From Chloroflexota bacterium (GTDB lineage Bacteria; Chloroflexota; Dormibacteria; Dormibacterales; Dormibacteraceae): a stretch of 64,000 nt of DNA. The notes beneath the pieces were generated by a model. The model was not told the origin of the DNA, did no database searches, and was given only the letters and a program-made list of their open reading frames with translations. This document shows, piece by piece, positions 26,247 to 34,425 of the stretch; positions within the stretch are counted from its first letter, which is position 1; every line of letters starts with the position of its first letter. The DNA is taken from positions 1 to 64,000 of the forward strand of contig VBEK01000123.1 in NCBI GenBank assembly GCA_005889135.1, in the 5' to 3' direction. Position numbers and translations under genes: made by a program.

Positions 26247-26840
26247 GGGGGCGAGCCGTTCGATGCGCCAAGCGCCGTTGCTGCGAAGGACGTAGCGCAG
26301 GCGGTCGTGGAGCCGGTCCTCGCGGCTCTCCCAGAACTCGATCCAGCGCGGTCGCAGGGCGTAGCCGCCCCACTCGCGGGGCAGGGGCACATCATCGGGG
26401 TAACGCTCGGCCAGCTCGCTGACGCGTTCCTCGAGGGCCTGGCGCGAGCGCAGGATCTTGCTCTGGCGCGAGGCCAGCGCGGACAGCTGCGCGCCACGGG
26501 GCCGCGTGGCGAAGTACTGCTCCGAAGCGGCACGGCCGAGCCGGCGCACCGCCCCCGCGACCCGCACCTGGTGGTGCGTGACGAACCAGTAGAAGACGAG
26601 CGCCGCGCGCCGGTCGTGCACCAGGTCGCGGCCCTTGAGGCTCGCGTAGTTGGAGTAGAAGAGAAAGGCGCCATCCTCCAGGCCCTTGAAGAGGACCATC
26701 CGCGCCGATGGGCCTTCCTCGCCGTAGGTCGCCAGCGCCATGGCGTCGGGCTGGGGCGCGCCCGCCTCCTGCGCCTCGCGATACCAGCGTTGGAAGAGGA
26801 TGAAGGGGTCCCGCGGGGCTTCTGCCTCGAGCAGCGGCAC
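26244..26840 (-). CDS. pdxH: Pyridoxamine 5'-phosphate oxidase
   Basis: 198-residue FMN enzyme that makes pyridoxal phosphate. Family features: PDAMALATYGEEGPSARMVLFKGLEDGAFLFYSNY (FMN site), RRAALVFYWFVTHHQVRVAGAVRRL, and C-terminal WGGYALRPRWIEFWESREDRLHDRLRY. GTG start 26838-26840, five bases after the sigF stop. Confidence 0.94.
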   Translation of the reverse strand: MPLLEAEAPRDPFILFQRWYREAQEAGAPQPDAMALATYGEEGPSARMVLFKGLEDGAFLFYSNYASLKGRDLVHDRRAALVFYWFVTHHQVRVAGAVRRLGRAASEQYFATRPRGAQLSALASRQSKILRSRQALEERVSELAERYPDDVPLPREWGGYALRPRWIEFWESREDRLHDRLRYVLRSNGAWRIERLAP

Positions 26841-26845
26841 GGCTG

Positions 26846-27628
26846 CTAGCCCGCGCTTTCTTGCGGCACGTACTTGCGCAGCTGCTCCAGCGCCGCGCGC
26901 TGCAGCCGCGATACGTGCATCTGGCTGATGCCCAGCCGGCGCGCGATCTCGGACTGCGACATTTGCTCGTAGAACCTCATGGCCATGATCGCGCGCTCAC
27001 GCGGCGTCAGGTGCTCCATCGCCCGGTCGAGCACGTCGCGCATCTCCACGCGCTCGAGCTCGGGATCCGCGCCGCCGATCTGCTCGGCCACCGAGCGGTT
27101 GTCCTGCCCGTCGCTGGCGACCGGCTGGTCGAGCGAGACCGGAACGTAGGCGGGCCCGATCTCCATCGCCTCCGTGACGTCGTCCGGCGACACTCCGAGG
27201 CGTTCCGCCAGCTCCCCCACCGTGGGCTCGCGGCCGAGCTCGTTCTTCATCTGCTCGTTCACGCGCACGACCGACTGGTGCAGCTCCTGCAGGCGCCGCG
27301 GGAAGCGGATCGCGGTGCCCTTGTCCCGGAAGTAGCGCTTGATCTCCCCCGCCACCGTCAGGGTGGCGAAGGTCGTGAACTCGTAGCCGAGGTCCGGGTC
27401 GAACCGCTCGATGGCCTTGATCAGGCCCAGGTAGCCGACCTGCACGATGTCGTCCAGCGGCTCGCCGCGGTTGGCGAACTTGCGCGCGAGGAAGTAGACG
27501 AAGTCGTGGTACGAGTCGACCAGCTGGGCGCGGACGCCGTCGCGCTCGGCGGGGTCGATGGTCTCCTTGTAGCGGCGATGGAGCTCCCGCAGCTCCTCGC
27601 GCGGAAGACGCGCGGACGAAGCGCTCAC
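26846..27628 (-). CDS. SigB/SigF-type RNA polymerase sigma factor
   Basis: 260-residue group 3 sigma factor. Region 2: DFVYFLARKFANRGEPLDDIVQVGYLGLIKAIERFDPDLGYEFTTFATLTVAGEIKRYFRDK; region 3 with LGREPTVGELAERLGVSPDDVTEA; region 4 with the helix-turn-helix MSQSEIARRLGISQMHVSRLQR. GTG start 27626-27628 with AGGT just upstream. The next gene upstream is a degenerate RsbW-like protein, so this looks like a general-stress or partner-switching module, here reduced. Confidence 0.93.
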   Translation of the reverse strand: MSASSARLPREELRELHRRYKETIDPAERDGVRAQLVDSYHDFVYFLARKFANRGEPLDDIVQVGYLGLIKAIERFDPDLGYEFTTFATLTVAGEIKRYFRDKGTAIRFPRRLQELHQSVVRVNEQMKNELGREPTVGELAERLGVSPDDVTEAMEIGPAYVPVSLDQPVASDGQDNRSVAEQIGGADPELERVEMRDVLDRAMEHLTPRERAIMAMRFYEQMSQSEIARRLGISQMHVSRLQRAALEQLRKYVPQESAG

Positions 27629-27657
27629 TACCTATTAGTTAAGCCGGAGCAGGAACT

Positions 27658-28083
27658 TCAGCCCGCCAGGTGCTTGACCATCCGGAAGCTCACGTGTCCG
27701 GTGCGCGGCTCGATGACCGGTCTGAAGTCATCGACGAAGCAGCGGATCATCTCGTAGGCAAGCCGCTGCAGCTCGGGGTCCACGTGCGTGGCGTGGGCGT
27801 GGGCAGGCACGGGCAAAGTGGCGCCCGTGGGCATCAGGTCGACGTCCACGACCAGAGCTCGGTTGGTCGCGAAGTAGGTGAGTTTGAGGTCGGCCGGCGT
27901 GCCCAGCTCCTCGGCCGCACCGATGGCGCTGTCGCAGGCCTGCGTGAGCGCGATCGAGAGCTCGTCCAGGTCCATGAGGCTGAGGCCGAGCTGGCCGCCC
28001 AGCGTCGTCGCCACGCGCTTGGCCACCGGGATGAACTCCGGCGACGCAGGGATCTTCAGCTCGGCCAGGTTGCGCTTCGCCAT
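27658..28083 (-). CDS. Degenerate RsbW/SpoIIAB-like anti-sigma protein
   Basis: 141 residues with the GHKL ATPase pattern of anti-sigma kinases (PASPEFIPVAKRVATTLGGQLGLSLMDLDELSIALTQACDSAIGAA). In active RsbW/SpoIIAB the N-box has Glu (general base) and Asn (Mg binding); the aligned residues here are Gln48 and Ser52, and no DxGxG G1 box is visible. It may therefore bind the sigma factor without phosphorylating an anti-anti-sigma factor. Lies 29 bases upstream of the sigma gene, same strand. Confidence 0.75.
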   Translation of the reverse strand: MAKRNLAELKIPASPEFIPVAKRVATTLGGQLGLSLMDLDELSIALTQACDSAIGAAEELGTPADLKLTYFATNRALVVDVDLMPTGATLPVPAHAHATHVDPELQRLAYEMIRCFVDDFRPVIEPRTGHVSFRMVKHLAG

Positions 28084-28094
28084 GTGTGGCCCGG

Positions 28095-28424
28095 CTACTC
28101 CTCCAGGTTGGTGCTCGCGCGCTGCATCCTGCGCGCGGCCGCCGTCTCCAGCTCTTCCCGCTTGCGCTTGGCGGCCGCGACGCCGTCCTGGATCGCCTTG
28201 CCGACCGGGTGCTCGGGGTCCGTCACCGCCGTCCGCGCGCGTGTCGCCGCCTCACGGGCACGCTGCACCGGCTCGCTGCCGCTGAGCTCGATGGTCTTCG
28301 TGCGCAGGCTCTCGATCTGTTCTCGGCCCGGCCCCGTCGCGATGTACGCGCCGACCGCCAGCCCGACGAGACCGCCGAGGATGAACCAGCCGAGACCGCC
28401 GCCGCCGTCCCTGTCGTCAGCCAT
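28095..28424 (-). CDS. YtxH-like small stress protein
   Basis: 109 residues: Gly-rich N-terminus, one membrane segment (about 11-29, LGWFILGGLVGLAVGAYIATGPGREQIE) and a charged Ala/Arg/Glu-rich helix. This is the YtxH layout; YtxG/YtxH are general-stress proteins in Bacillus. Two bases separate it from the DUF948 gene. Confidence 0.7.
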   Translation of the reverse strand: MADDRDGGGGLGWFILGGLVGLAVGAYIATGPGREQIESLRTKTIELSGSEPVQRAREAATRARTAVTDPEHPVGKAIQDGVAAAKRKREELETAAARRMQRASTNLEE

Positions 28425-28426
28425 GA

Positions 28427-28750
28427 CTAACCTCCTCTAACCGTCCGTACAAGGCTCTGTCCCGCCACCCTCACGCCGTACACGGCGGAGCTGATGCCCC
28501 GACCGAATGCGGCCACCCCGCGGCCGCCTGTGCGCAGCCCGACGTTCACACCAGATGTGATGTCGTTCACATTCTCGATGGTCTGGCGCACTTCGGGCAG
28601 TGTCTCTTTCATCTCTTCATTGGTGGTGTCGAGGAGCTCCTCGACCGCCCCCAGGGTTCCGCGCAGCCGGATCAGGACCGCCGCCAGGGCGAGGGCCACG
28701 ATGAGCGCGGCCGCCCCGAACGCGATCCACATGAAACCTTGGCTGCTCAA
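28427..28750 (-). CDS. DUF948 (YtxG-like) membrane protein
   Basis: 107 residues: a membrane helix (about 7-28) followed by a predicted coiled segment LGAVEELLDTTNEEMKETLPEVRQTIENVNDIT, the DUF948 signature. Start TTG 28748-28750 is the longest; an ATG at 28730-28732 preceded by AAGG is a good alternative. Forms an operon with the YtxH-like, RsbW-like and sigma genes. Confidence 0.75.
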   Translation of the reverse strand: MSSQGFMWIAFGAAALIVALALAAVLIRLRGTLGAVEELLDTTNEEMKETLPEVRQTIENVNDITSGVNVGLRTGGRGVAAFGRGISSAVYGVRVAGQSLVRTVRGG

Positions 28751-28795
28751 ACTGTGAATACCCCCGCTGCCCCGGCCGCAAACACACCCGCAATC

Positions 28796-29101
28796 TTAAA
28801 TGCGCGAGTTCGAGTCGCCTTCGGCAGGTTCCTTGGGCTCGCGATTCGGGAGTGGGACGAACCGCGCCAGGGGCTGGAGGAGGAGCGCGAAGGCTGCCGC
28901 GGGGAGGACATTCGCCTCGCCCATGCGGAGCGACGGGAGTCCGAGGAAGTCCCAACCCTGGCCGAGGCCGAATCCGATCGCGGTCACGACGAGGATCGGG
29001 ACGTACGAGCGCCGGCGGTAGGGCAGGAAGGCGTAGCAGAGCTGGGAGACGACGAGGATGAGGAGGACGGCGACGATCAAGCCGGGGGGGATGAGCCTCA
29101 C
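28796..29101 (-). CDS. Small membrane protein, unknown
   Basis: 101 residues with about three hydrophobic segments (6-26, 34-50, 62-82) and a charged, Glu/Pro-rich C-terminus. No family recognised. The GTG start (29099-29101) lies only 14 bases from the first copy of palindromic array B, so the array may sit in its promoter region. Confidence 0.6.
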   Translation of the reverse strand: MRLIPPGLIVAVLLILVVSQLCYAFLPYRRRSYVPILVVTAIGFGLGQGWDFLGLPSLRMGEANVLPAAAFALLLQPLARFVPLPNREPKEPAEGDSNSRI

Positions 29102-29449
29102 GTCGCCTTGACGGGATAGTCGCGACTAACGGGGGGTCTGGACCGCCAAGAACACGGATAGTCGCGACTAACGAGGGTCCCGCGCGCCGAGAACGCGTGA
29201 TAGTCGCGACTAACAAGAGTTGGCGACGTCGAGGAGCCGCGATAGTCGCGACTAACCATGCGTCCTGGATGCTCCCTCCGGGTCGTGGGGGTGGGTTGTC
29301 CTGAGCATGCTCAGGTGGGTCCCCTGCCTCGGCTCTCCAAGTCCCGTCGCGGCGGGCTTTTGGTCGGCCTTGCGGACTCCGGGGTCCCGATTGATGAACT
29401 GTTGGGCAACCCGCACATCACCCACAGCCCATCGGGAGCGACTCCAATA
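29102..29449. other. 348-base gap: array B plus about 190 bases without a gene
   Basis: The left part (29115-29256) is palindromic array B. The rest holds a perfect 14-base palindrome CTGAGCATGCTCAG (29301-29314) and a small hairpin CCCG/CGGG followed by CTTTT (29343-29361, plus strand), which looks like a weak intrinsic terminator without a matching plus-strand gene. I see no coding frame, tRNA, SRP or 6S-like signature. Confidence 0.6.
29115..29256. repeat. Palindromic array B: four 42-bp units
   Basis: Four identical copies of GATAGTCGCGACTAAC at 29115-29130, 29157-29172, 29199-29214 and 29241-29256, exactly 42 bases apart. The 26-base spacers vary but the first two share a GGGTC...GCC.AGAAC pattern. 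Unlike the other three arrays it does not lie between convergent genes but between aspS (ends 29450) and the start of the small membrane gene. Confidence 0.97.
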
Positions 29450-31186
29450 CTACGAGTCGGGTTTCTTGCGGGCGACGACTTTGACCTGCAGCTCGTCGAG
29501 CTGCGACTGGTCGACCTCCGAGGGCGCGCCCAGCATCAGGTCGGCCATGGACTGCGTCTTGGGAAACGCGATCACGTCGCGGATGTTGTCGGTGCCCCCC
29601 AGCATCATCACGATCCGGTCTATGCCTGGCGCGATGCCTCCGTGCGGGGGCACGCCGTAGGTGAATGCGGTCAGCAGAGTGCCAAACCGTTCTCGGATCA
29701 GGTCGAGCGGCATGCCGAGCAGCTGGAAGACGCGCTCCTGCATCGCCGGGTCGTAGATCCGCAGGCTTCCCCCGCCCAGCTCGTAGCCGTTGCACACGAT
29801 GTCGTACGCGTGCGCGCGCACGTCGTACGGCCGCTCCTCGACGAACGGCATGTCCTCGGCGAAGGGGCGCGTGAAGGGGTGGTGGGCGTAGGTCAGGTGG
29901 CCCTGGTCATCCTCCTCGAAGAGGTAGGTGGGATTGATCCACAGGAACCTCCACTCGCCCTCGCGGATGAGCTTGCGCCGCCGCGCTATCTCCTGCCGCA
30001 CCAGGCCCATCACGGTCTCGGCCTTGCGCCGCCGGTCGGCGGCGATGAGCACGAGGTCGGCCTCGCCCGCACCGGTCAGCCGCTTGATGGCCGCGACCTC
30101 GTCCGCGGCGAGGTGCTTGTCCAGCGTGCCTCCCGGCACCCACGCGAGGCCCTGGCCGCCCGCGCCCTTGGCGAGCGTGACCAGCTCGTCGAGCTCCCGC
30201 CGCGACATGTCGCGGCCGCCCGGCACGGCGAGACCGCGCACCACCCCACCCCCGTCGAGGACGCTGCGGAAGATCACGGCGCGCGTGTCCCCCAGCGCCT
30301 CACCGAGGTCCGCGATCTCGAGCGCGTAGCGGAGGTCCGGCTTGTCGGTGCCGTAACGCAGGAACGACTCCTTGATGTCGAGGCGCGGGAACGGTACGGC
30401 GATGTCGACGCCGATCGTCTCCTTCCAGAGCCTCGCGAAGAGTCCCTCGACGAGCGCGAAGACGTCCTCCTCGTCGCAGAACGACATCTCGAGGTCGAGC
30501 TGCGTGAACTCCGGCTGGCGGTCGGCGCGCAGGTTCTCGTCCCGGAAGCAGCGCGCGATCTGGTAGTAGCGCTGGATGCCGGAGACCATCAGCAGCTGCT
30601 TGAGCATCTGCGGCGCCTGGGGCAGCGCATAGAACTCGCCTGGGTGCAGGCGCGAAGGCACGAGGAAGTCGCGCGCGCCGGAAGGCGAGCTGCGCGTGAG
30701 GATCGGGGTCTCGACCTCGATGAACTCCCGCTCCTCCATGTAGTCGCGGATGACGCGGTTGACCCGGTTGCGCAGCTGGAGCATGCGCGTCATCCGCGGC
30801 CGCCGCAGGTCGAGGTAGCGGTACTCGAGGCGCGTCTTCTCATCGGCCTCCTCCGCGTCCTCGATCGGAAACGGAGGTGGCTCCGACTCGCTGATGACCT
30901 CGAGCTCCTCGGCGACGACCTCCACCTGGCCGGTCGCGATCTTCGGGTTCTCCGACCCCTTTGGCCGGAGCGACACTTTGCCGCGCACCCGCACCACGTA
31001 CTCGAGCCTGAGCTGCGCATCGGCGTGGCGGAGCACCACCTGGACCGCGCCCCAGCGGTCGCGGAGGTCGATGAACGTCACCCCTCCGTGGTCGCGCCGG
31101 CGGGCGACCCAACCGTACAGCTCGACCTCACGCCCATCGTCCGAGGCCCGCAGCGAACCGCAGTGGGGGGCGGTGTATCCGCTCAC
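29450..31186 (-). CDS. aspS: Aspartyl-tRNA synthetase
   Basis: 578-residue class IIb synthetase of the bacterial type: OB-fold anticodon domain (GWVARRRDHGGVTFIDLRDRWG), motif 2 with QIARCFRDENLRADRQPEFTQLD, a GAD insertion domain, and motif 3 GIAPGIDRIVMML. Starts at GTG 31184-31186 overlapping the hisS stop (GTGA). The in-frame extension upstream is a shadow of hisS. No gatCAB genes are in the window to indicate whether the enzyme is non-discriminating. Confidence 0.96.
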   Translation of the reverse strand: MSGYTAPHCGSLRASDDGREVELYGWVARRRDHGGVTFIDLRDRWGAVQVVLRHADAQLRLEYVVRVRGKVSLRPKGSENPKIATGQVEVVAEELEVISESEPPPFPIEDAEEADEKTRLEYRYLDLRRPRMTRMLQLRNRVNRVIRDYMEEREFIEVETPILTRSSPSGARDFLVPSRLHPGEFYALPQAPQMLKQLLMVSGIQRYYQIARCFRDENLRADRQPEFTQLDLEMSFCDEEDVFALVEGLFARLWKETIGVDIAVPFPRLDIKESFLRYGTDKPDLRYALEIADLGEALGDTRAVIFRSVLDGGGVVRGLAVPGGRDMSRRELDELVTLAKGAGGQGLAWVPGGTLDKHLAADEVAAIKRLTGAGEADLVLIAADRRRKAETVMGLVRQEIARRRKLIREGEWRFLWINPTYLFEEDDQGHLTYAHHPFTRPFAEDMPFVEERPYDVRAHAYDIVCNGYELGGGSLRIYDPAMQERVFQLLGMPLDLIRERFGTLLTAFTYGVPPHGGIAPGIDRIVMMLGGTDNIRDVIAFPKTQSMADLMLGAPSEVDQSQLDELQVKVVARKKPDS

Positions 31187-32439
31187 GCGAGGCGGCCCGG
31201 CAGTTCGACCCAGGACACCTCGGCCTGGTCGCCGCTCGTCATGTCGCGCAGCTGGGCAACCTGGCGCGCCGCGTCCTCGGCGCTCAGCAGCACGACCCAC
31301 TTCGCGCCCAGCTTGTTGGCCGACCGCATCTTGGCGCGCAGGCTCTTGGGTTCGTAGTCGACCGCGACCGAGCGGACGGCGCGGCAGCGGCGCGCGACGT
31401 CGGCCGCCTCGACCGCCAGGTCCCCATCGGGAAGGACGAGGACGTCCACCGCCCGCGTCGCGTCGAGCTCGTCGCCCCGCGCGGCCATCAGCTCGGTGAC
31501 GCGGTCGAGCCCACCCGCGAACCCGACGCCGGGCGTCGACGGCCAGTTCAAGTCCTCCGCCAGCCCGTCGTATCTGCCTCCGGACGCGACGGCGTCCTGC
31601 TGGCCGGTCGCTCCGCTCGGGTAGAACTCGAACACCGTGCGCGTGTAGTAATCGAGGCCGCGCACGAGATAGGGGTTGAGCACGTACTCGATTCCGGCCG
31701 CGTCAAGGAGCCGCCGGACCTCGGCCCAGTGCTCCCCGCACTCCTGGCAGAGGTGGTCGATGATCTTGGGCGCGCCGGCCTTGAACGGCTGGCACTGCGG
31801 CACCTTGCAGTCGAGCAGGCGCAGGGGGTTGCGCTCCAGACGCAGCTGGCAGTCGCCGTGCAGCTGCGACTTCAGCGGCCGGTAGTACTCCTTCAGGCGC
31901 TCGAGGTAGGCGGGGCGGCACTTGGAGTCGCCGATGGTGTTCAGCTCGAGCCGCGGGTCGTCGAGCCCGACCCTCCTCAGCCAACCGCCCGCGATCTCGA
32001 CGACCTCCGCATCGACGCCGGCCGCGGCGCTGCCTATCGCCTCGACGTCGAACTGGGAGAACTGGCGGTAGCGTCCCTTCTGGGGCCGGTCGTACCGGAA
32101 CATGGGCCCGAACAGATAGAGACGCGAGGGCTGCGGACCCTGGTTGAGCTGGCCTTCGAAGTAGGCGCGCACCACGCCCGCCGTGGCCTCTGGACGGAGG
32201 GCCACGTTGCGGCCACCTCGATCCTCGAAGCGATAGAGCTCCTTCGCGACGGCGTCCGTGTCCTCGCCGACCCGCTCGATCAGCTCCTCGAGCTCGATGA
32301 TCGGGGTCTCGATCTCCGCGTAGCCGAAGCTCTCCGCGACGGTGCGGCCGGCCTGCTGGGCGGCCCGCCACAGCGGGAGATCGGCGGGCAGGATGTCGCG
32401 GACCCCGCGGACAGACTTGATCGGCTCGCTTCGGGGCAT
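31183..32439 (-). CDS. hisS: Histidyl-tRNA synthetase
   Basis: 418-residue class II synthetase. Motif 1 region VRGVRDILPADLPLW, motif 2 ALRPEATAGVVRAYFEGQLNQGPQPSRLYLFGPMFRYDRPQKGRYRQF, HisRS signature LVRGLDYYTRTVFEF, and SGGRYDGLAEDL; C-terminal anticodon domain follows. ATG start 32437-32439, 10 bases after a TACAAT -10 box. First gene of hisS-aspS. Confidence 0.97.
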   Translation of the reverse strand: MPRSEPIKSVRGVRDILPADLPLWRAAQQAGRTVAESFGYAEIETPIIELEELIERVGEDTDAVAKELYRFEDRGGRNVALRPEATAGVVRAYFEGQLNQGPQPSRLYLFGPMFRYDRPQKGRYRQFSQFDVEAIGSAAAGVDAEVVEIAGGWLRRVGLDDPRLELNTIGDSKCRPAYLERLKEYYRPLKSQLHGDCQLRLERNPLRLLDCKVPQCQPFKAGAPKIIDHLCQECGEHWAEVRRLLDAAGIEYVLNPYLVRGLDYYTRTVFEFYPSGATGQQDAVASGGRYDGLAEDLNWPSTPGVGFAGGLDRVTELMAARGDELDATRAVDVLVLPDGDLAVEAADVARRCRAVRSVAVDYEPKSLRAKMRSANKLGAKWVVLLSAEDAARQVAQLRDMTSGDQAEVSWVELPGRLA

Positions 32440-32449
32440 TGAGTGATCG

Positions 32450-32455
32450 ATTGTA
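32450..32455 (-). promoter_or_regulatory. -10 box (TACAAT) of hisS
   Basis: TACAAT on the minus strand, 10 bases before the hisS ATG. The expected transcript start is within a few bases of the ATG. Lies in a 43-base divergent gap shared with the promoter of the small membrane gene on the plus strand. Confidence 0.5.
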
Positions 32456-32467
32456 AGAACCGCCGGT

Positions 32468-32473
32468 TAAACT
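32468..32473 (+). promoter_or_regulatory. -10 box (TAAACT) of the small membrane gene
   Basis: TAAACT ends 9 bases before the GTG at 32483. No Shine-Dalgarno sequence lies between, which suggests a leaderless transcript. Confidence 0.45.
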
Positions 32474-32482
32474 CACCCGCCG

Positions 32483-32818
32483 GTGACCACCGCCTACGTC
32501 CAGATCATCTCCCTCGCGCTCGCCGGCCTCGCGCTCGTCATGGGCGCGTACCTGCTGATCATCGGCAAGCGGCCGTGGCGAGGCGGCGAGCGCGCCGAGG
32601 TGGCGCCGAGGGTGCGGCTCCTCGGCGTGAGCTACATCCTGGTGTTCGGTTCGGCGATGGTGCAGGTGATCACGCAGCCGACAGGCATCGAGGCCGAGGC
32701 GCTTGGAGGGTTGATGGTGCTGGGCGGCATGATCGTGATCGTGGTCGTGTACCTCGAGGCGCGCGCCGGCCGGTTGGCGACGCACGAGGATCGCCTCGAC
32801 AACCGGCTGAGGGGCTAG
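32483..32818 (+). CDS. Small membrane protein, unknown
   Basis: 111 residues with three hydrophobic segments (about 5-26, 46-62, 70-92) and a charged C-terminus (THEDRLDNRLRG). No family recognised. GTG start by position after a -10 box. Its TAG stop shares a CTAG with the stop of the convergent hybrid kinase gene, so the two genes overlap by 4 bases tail to tail. Confidence 0.65.
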   Translation: MTTAYVQIISLALAGLALVMGAYLLIIGKRPWRGGERAEVAPRVRLLGVSYILVFGSAMVQVITQPTGIEAEALGGLMVLGGMIVIVVVYLEARAGRLATHEDRLDNRLRG

Positions 32819-34425
32819 AGGCCCACCCGCTCCGTGTAGGTGCGGTAGCCGACCGCCGCCCTGAGGGATTCGGCAAGCTCGTCGGTGCGGACCGGCTTGC
32901 TCAGGTAGTCGTCGTAGCCGGCGCGCAGGCACCGCTCCTGGTCGCCCGGGCCGGCCATCGCCGTGAGGGCGATGAGTCGGGGCCGGTTGCCTCGCGGCCA
33001 GCGGCGGCAGATCGCCTCGGCCGCGGCCAGACCGTCCATCTCCGGCATCATGACGTCCATCAGCACGGCGTCGTATGGCTGCTGCGCCACCGCCGCCACG
33101 GCCTCACGGCCGTTGGAGACGACGTCGACGATGTGGCCGAGCTTCGTCACGAGGCGACGCAGCAGGTTCTGATTGAGGGCGTTGTCGTCGGCGATCAGGA
33201 CGCGCAGCGCGCCCGGTTCGACCTCCTGCGCCGCCTGCGGCTGGGCGCCGCGCCCGCCGACCTGAATCATCACATCGTGCAGCGTGCGCGGCGGCACCGG
33301 CTTGGTGAGGGTCGCCTGGATGACGCCGCTGTCCGCGGCCTCCGCCTCGGCCTGGCCGGGCATGGCCGAGGCGATCAGGATGATGGGCATCTGATCCGCG
33401 CCGCGCGCGCTCCTCAGCGCCGTCGAGATCTCCAGGCCGTCGATCGCGGGCGGCCTGTGCTCGATGAGGGCGATGTCGAAGGGCTGGCCGGTCCGGACCG
33501 CGGCTTGCGCTTCCTCGGGCGTCGCCGGCACCACGCTCGTCCCCCACTGCTCCGCCTGCAGCGCGAGCACACGCTTCTCGGTCGGATCGGCGGCGACGAC
33601 CAGCACGCGCATCGCCTCCAGGGTGAGCAACGTGGTGGCGACCGCGCCGGGGAGCGCCTCGGCAAGCATGGTGAAGTCGAACGTGGTTCCCGCGTCCGGG
33701 CCCGCCTCCACCCCACCTTGCTCGACCCGCAGCTCGCCGTCCATCAGCTCCACCAGCTGCTTGGTCGTGCGAAGGCTCAGCACCGCGAGGCGGTCGCCTG
33801 GCAGCAGCTTGTCGTGGGGGCTGATGGCGCCGTCGATGGCGCCGCGCAGGATGCGGGCCGGAACGCCGCGGCCCGTGTCCCGGACCCTGAACCTCAGCTC
33901 GACCAGCGGCCCCCGGTCCTCTGCGGTCAGCTCCACGCCGATGCCTCCGCGGTAGGTGCGGTCGACCGCGCTGTGCAGGAGCGTCATCATGATCTGCTCG
34001 AGCCGGCGTGAGTCGCCGATGACGACGTTCGGCACGTCCGGTGCGGCGCTGAATGAGATGTCCAGGCTCTTAGCGCCCACCGCGTCGGAGACGGCGGCCA
34101 GACAGCTCTCAATCGTCGAGCGCACGTTGAAGGGGTGCAGCGCCAGCTCGAATGAGCCGCTCTCGATGGTGGCCGCGTCCAGCCACTCGTCGATGATTCG
34201 CGCGACGTGCTCGGCGCCGGACTCGACGATGCCGGCGAGCTCGCGCTCCTCGCTCGACTCGGCGCCGGTGGCCAGGAGGCCGGCGGCGCCGACGACGGCG
34301 TTCAGCTGGTTGCGCAGCTGGTGGCCGAGGTCAGCCAGGACGTCGGCGTCGACGTGGATGATGCGAGCGTGCCCGTCGGAGTTGTCGTCCCGCGGCGCTT
34401 CGCCGAACTCCCGGAACTCGTCCAT
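32815..34425 (-). CDS. Soluble hybrid histidine kinase with two receiver domains
   Basis: 536 residues, no membrane segment. HisKA-like H-box with His35 (LADLGHQLRNQLNAVVG), a HATPase region with G1 box RDTGRGVP (Asp183), then two receivers. In the ATPase N-box the usual Asn is Ser152 (TLLHSAVDRT). The first receiver (about 272-390) has Glu322 in place of the phospho-accepting Asp but keeps Lys375; the second (407-525) is intact with Asp457 (VLMDVMMPEMDG). It may thus be a signalling scaffold rather than a normal kinase. ATG start overlaps the cpaF stop (TGATG), so it is probably tied to Tad pilus control. Confidence 0.85.
   Translation of the reverse strand: MDEFREFGEAPRDDNSDGHARIIHVDADVLADLGHQLRNQLNAVVGAAGLLATGAESSEERELAGIVESGAEHVARIIDEWLDAATIESGSFELALHPFNVRSTIESCLAAVSDAVGAKSLDISFSAAPDVPNVVIGDSRRLEQIMMTLLHSAVDRTYRGGIGVELTAEDRGPLVELRFRVRDTGRGVPARILRGAIDGAISPHDKLLPGDRLAVLSLRTTKQLVELMDGELRVEQGGVEAGPDAGTTFDFTMLAEALPGAVATTLLTLEAMRVLVVAADPTEKRVLALQAEQWGTSVVPATPEEAQAAVRTGQPFDIALIEHRPPAIDGLEISTALRSARGADQMPIILIASAMPGQAEAEAADSGVIQATLTKPVPPRTLHDVMIQVGGRGAQPQAAQEVEPGALRVLIADDNALNQNLLRRLVTKLGHIVDVVSNGREAVAAVAQQPYDAVLMDVMMPEMDGLAAAEAICRRWPRGNRPRLIALTAMAGPGDQERCLRAGYDDYLSKPVRTDELAESLRAAVGYRTYTERVGL

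Noticed and set aside
28796-29101. Part of the YtxG/YtxH stress operon
   Set aside because: Same strand and 45 bases away from the DUF948 gene, but no family resemblance; linkage cannot be shown from sequence, so it is kept as unknown.
29115-29256. A CRISPR array (16-base repeats with regular 26-base spacers)
   Set aside because: Repeats are too short, spacers in arrays A and C are related to each other, copy number is 2-4 at four loci, and there are no cas genes or leader.
29262-29449. SRP RNA, 6S RNA or tRNA in the aspS downstream gap
   Set aside because: The SRP GGTCAGG...GGAAGG.AGCAGCC core is missing, no cloverleaf forms, and no closed long hairpin typical of 6S RNA is seen.
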